A stretch of DNA of 6,917 nt, taken from contig CAMCMD010000060.1 of the NCBI GenBank assembly GCA_945875975.1, positions 1 to 6,917 on the forward strand, written 5' to 3'. This stretch comes from Rickettsia typhi. GTDB taxonomy: Bacteria; Pseudomonadota; Alphaproteobacteria; Rickettsiales; Rickettsiaceae. The first letter of the stretch is position 1, and each line of letters opens with the position of its first letter. The notes under the pieces were generated by a model, which made no database searches, was not told where the DNA came from, and saw only the letters and a list, made by a program, of their open reading frames with translations. Shown here one piece after another: positions 5,396-6,917 of the stretch. The translations under genes were made by a program, and so were the position numbers.

Positions 5396-6799
5396 ATGAA
5401 TATAACAAAAGACTCTTCAACCTGCAAGTCTGCAAGTTTAAAATTATTAAATCCGGTTGATATCGGTAGCGGTAATATCATCCCCAATTGGTGGTATGCA
5501 AAGATACTAACAACCAGCGGTAAAGACGACACTATGGCTATTGCTTTATTATCCGAGCTATGGTTTTTATATCGCTCTACTGGACAAGAGGAACATCAAA
5601 AAGACTACGATTATTTTTGTAATAAATTTAACTTAAGTACCTATCAGATCAGGGAAGCTTTTATTCGTTTAGAAGCTCTAGATCTTATGAAAAGATCGAT
5701 CGGTAGCATAACAGTCCAAGGCAGAAAGTTTGCCAATATTCTGTTTGTCACCCTGCATGTTAAAAAATTGCTTGAGATGTCACCGAGCTATTTGCAAGCA
5801 GGTTCAAATGACGATGATAACGCTAACAATCAAAAAGGAAACGATACTAAATGCCAAGATTCTATTTTTTTGGACGATAGGGTAGGGGAGTCTGAAGATA
5901 GTGATTTAGAAATTCTAGATGCAAGAATAATTAAGAAAAATCTAGAAGAAAATAGATCTAGCGGATCTAATGTTAATTCAAATTCTTTTTTAAGAAAGCA
6001 AACCCTAAAAGCTACCGTCATTCAAAAGCAAAGACTTAGCCTTGCTTCCTTTTATCCTTTATCTCTGGCCGATATTGACAAACTACAAATACTCTGCGGT
6101 CGGGAGTTTTCCGGTAACGCCATTAACGAAATCTTACAAAACTTAAGCATTAAATTACCGAATCATACTTTTCCTCATAAAGCGGCATTCATTAATTACA
6201 TGGGTAAAGCTCTAACATACGAGATGAGAGATGCGGTAAAGATTAGTAATGAGAGCTTTAAAATCAAGAGCAACGTTACTTGTGAAGAAATCACCGCGAA
6301 GGCTAGGGAAGAATTTTTAAGTGACATTGAAAATAGCAGGGATACCTCTCCTAAAATGCAACTAAGCCGTAAACTAGCGGGAATACTAGAACCTAAGATT
6401 GCTTACGACTTTTTAATGTCTGCTGGCTTTGTCGATAATCCCGAATCTTTAAAAGTCGATAGTTTCAAAATTATCTTACGTAAAAATCTAACCTTGAGTC
6501 AATCGGAGCACCAGCTAATACTTGAGCAGGTACAATCAGTATACGGTGATTACATCAACCGCCTTGATATTACTATAGCCCAAAATGTGCAAACAACAAA
6601 ATCTTCGTTCGGGCAACGCAAAGAACTGGTCAAAAATGAACCTCAAATATTTGAAGGAATATGGGGTAAAATCAGGCAAGGCTTGATTGATTATTACGGC
6701 TCAGGCGGCAATGCTATGGATAGCGCGTGGTTTGCTAAGTTAAAAGCGGATGTTGATCTTGACGCTAAGTGTCATAGGCCAAGCATAATGACCCAGTAG
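5396..6799 (+). CDS. Plasmid/RAGE replication initiator-like protein, cut in its DnaA_N-like domain by an IS
   Basis: Residues 1-458 are native. Residues 459-467 (CHRPSIMTQ) and the TAG stop are read from an insertion sequence that begins at about 6770. The N-terminus (about 20-125) looks like a winged-helix DNA-binding domain, with NWWYAKILT near the start and LSTYQIREAFIRLEALDLM as the recognition region. An acidic, Asn/Ser-rich linker follows (about 135-195). A central block (about 195-290: SFYPLSLADIDKLQ, then GREFSGNAINEIL and KALTYEMRDAVK) resembles, from memory, the DnaA-like replication proteins of Rickettsia plasmids. From W423 (IWGKIRQGLIDYYG, then SAWFAKLKADVD) the sequence matches the start of a DnaA N-terminal-type domain, broken at about half its normal length; the expected PN.F..DWI region is missing. 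DnaA_N domains usually mediate helicase loading and self-association, so activity is doubtful. The start ATG is preceded by a weak AGG at 9 bases. The gene is less AT-rich than the sensor/STAND pair. Confidence 0.75.
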   Translation: MNITKDSSTCKSASLKLLNPVDIGSGNIIPNWWYAKILTTSGKDDTMAIALLSELWFLYRSTGQEEHQKDYDYFCNKFNLSTYQIREAFIRLEALDLMKRSIGSITVQGRKFANILFVTLHVKKLLEMSPSYLQAGSNDDDNANNQKGNDTKCQDSIFLDDRVGESEDSDLEILDARIIKKNLEENRSSGSNVNSNSFLRKQTLKATVIQKQRLSLASFYPLSLADIDKLQILCGREFSGNAINEILQNLSIKLPNHTFPHKAAFINYMGKALTYEMRDAVKISNESFKIKSNVTCEEITAKAREEFLSDIENSRDTSPKMQLSRKLAGILEPKIAYDFLMSAGFVDNPESLKVDSFKIILRKNLTLSQSEHQLILEQVQSVYGDYINRLDITIAQNVQTTKSSFGQRKELVKNEPQIFEGIWGKIRQGLIDYYGSGGNAMDSAWFAKLKADVDLDAKCHRPSIMTQ

Positions 6800-6855
6800 G
6801 AGCTGGTTTTGGCCAGCCATACTGACCCACCTTTTGGCCAAGTGAAATGACCCAC
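6777..6855 (+). repeat. Three imperfect 20-bp direct repeats at the IS end
   Basis: The copies are at 6777-6796 (GGCCAAGCATAATGACCCAG), 6811-6830 (GGCCAGCCATACTGACCCAC) and 6836-6855 (GGCCAAGTGAAATGACCCAC). All share GGCCA at one end and TGACCCA at the other. Starts are 34 and 25 bases apart. They are probably transposase-binding sites. Confidence 0.85.
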
Positions 6856-6858
6856 TTT

Positions 6859-6887
6859 AAGACAAAGAATGAAGTGTTTAGTATAAT
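6859..6887 (+). promoter_or_regulatory. Candidate inward promoter for the IS transposase
   Basis: AAGACA (6859-6864) matches four of six bases of TTGACA and is 17 bases from a perfect TATAAT (6882-6887). It lies just inside the third terminal repeat, so transposase bound to the repeats could repress its own promoter. The gene it would drive is outside the window. Confidence 0.45.
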
Positions 6888-6917
6888 AAACTTTATTAAC
6901 TAAGCACGAGTGTCTAA

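Larger units (their letters stand above)
6770..6917 (+). mobile_element. End of an IS21-like insertion sequence (continues beyond window)
   Basis: The replication gene stops making sense after AAG at 6767-6769. From TGTCAT at 6770 the sequence changes to a non-coding terminus with three spaced 20-bp repeats rich in GGCC and TGACCC. A terminal TG and several subterminal transposase-binding repeats are typical of IS21-family (istA/istB) ends, and a promoter-like sequence points inward. No transposase codons are visible before the window ends, so the family is inferred from terminus structure alone. The other end and any target duplication cannot be seen. Confidence 0.65.

Noticed and set aside
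5830..6021. 63-codon minus-strand open frame inside the replication gene
   Set aside because: It is the complement of the low-complexity linker of the rep-like protein, with no independent support.

Overview
The window is AT-rich and almost fully coding. It looks like accessory DNA from a Rickettsiales bacterium (Rickettsia, or a relative such as Orientia or 'Candidatus Megaira'). The grounds are the very low GC, the isoleucine/lysine/asparagine-rich proteins, and the gene mix: a Rickettsia-plasmid-like replication protein with a DnaA N-terminal-type domain, an XRE-type repressor, a histidine-kinase-like membrane protein, an NB-ARC/TPR protein and an insertion-sequence end. This mix is typical of rickettsial plasmids and of the integrated RAGE elements. 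The assignment rests on family recognition, not on a database search.

Layout, left to right. (1) Bases 2-934 (+) are the 3' part of a larger gene whose start lies outside the window; its product is not firmly recognised. (2) A short promoter/operator-like gap (935-1015) leads to a two-gene unit on the + strand. Its first gene (1016-2401) encodes a two-pass membrane protein laid out like a sensor histidine kinase but without the phospho-acceptor His and with eroded ATP-binding boxes. The second (2394-4616) overlaps it by 8 bases and encodes a STAND-type NTPase (P-loop, Walker B, GYP and MHD motifs) with C-terminal TPR-like helical repeats and, unusually, an N-terminal Sec signal peptide. (3) A small XRE-family HTH regulator (4613-5032, -) runs toward that gene and overlaps its stop by 4 bases. 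(4) A 363-base non-coding region (5033-5395) separates the HTH gene from a divergent replication-protein gene. It holds a perfect 13-bp inverted repeat with DnaA-box-like arms, an AT-rich hairpin, iteron-like repeats and a small palindrome over the ribosome binding site. (5) The replication-protein gene (5396-6799, +) is cut inside its C-terminal DnaA_N-like domain by the end of an IS21-like insertion sequence starting near 6770. The last nine codons and the stop come from the element, which continues past the window edge.

How the parts may work together (inference). The HTH protein is well placed to control itself and the replication protein through sites in the shared intergenic region. The membrane pseudo-kinase and the exported-looking NB-ARC/TPR protein form a translationally coupled pair, and this is the best candidate here for an undescribed system: a membrane sensor paired with an NLR-like protein acting in the periplasm, at the membrane or in the host cell. 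The IS insertion suggests that this copy of the replication module is damaged or decaying.
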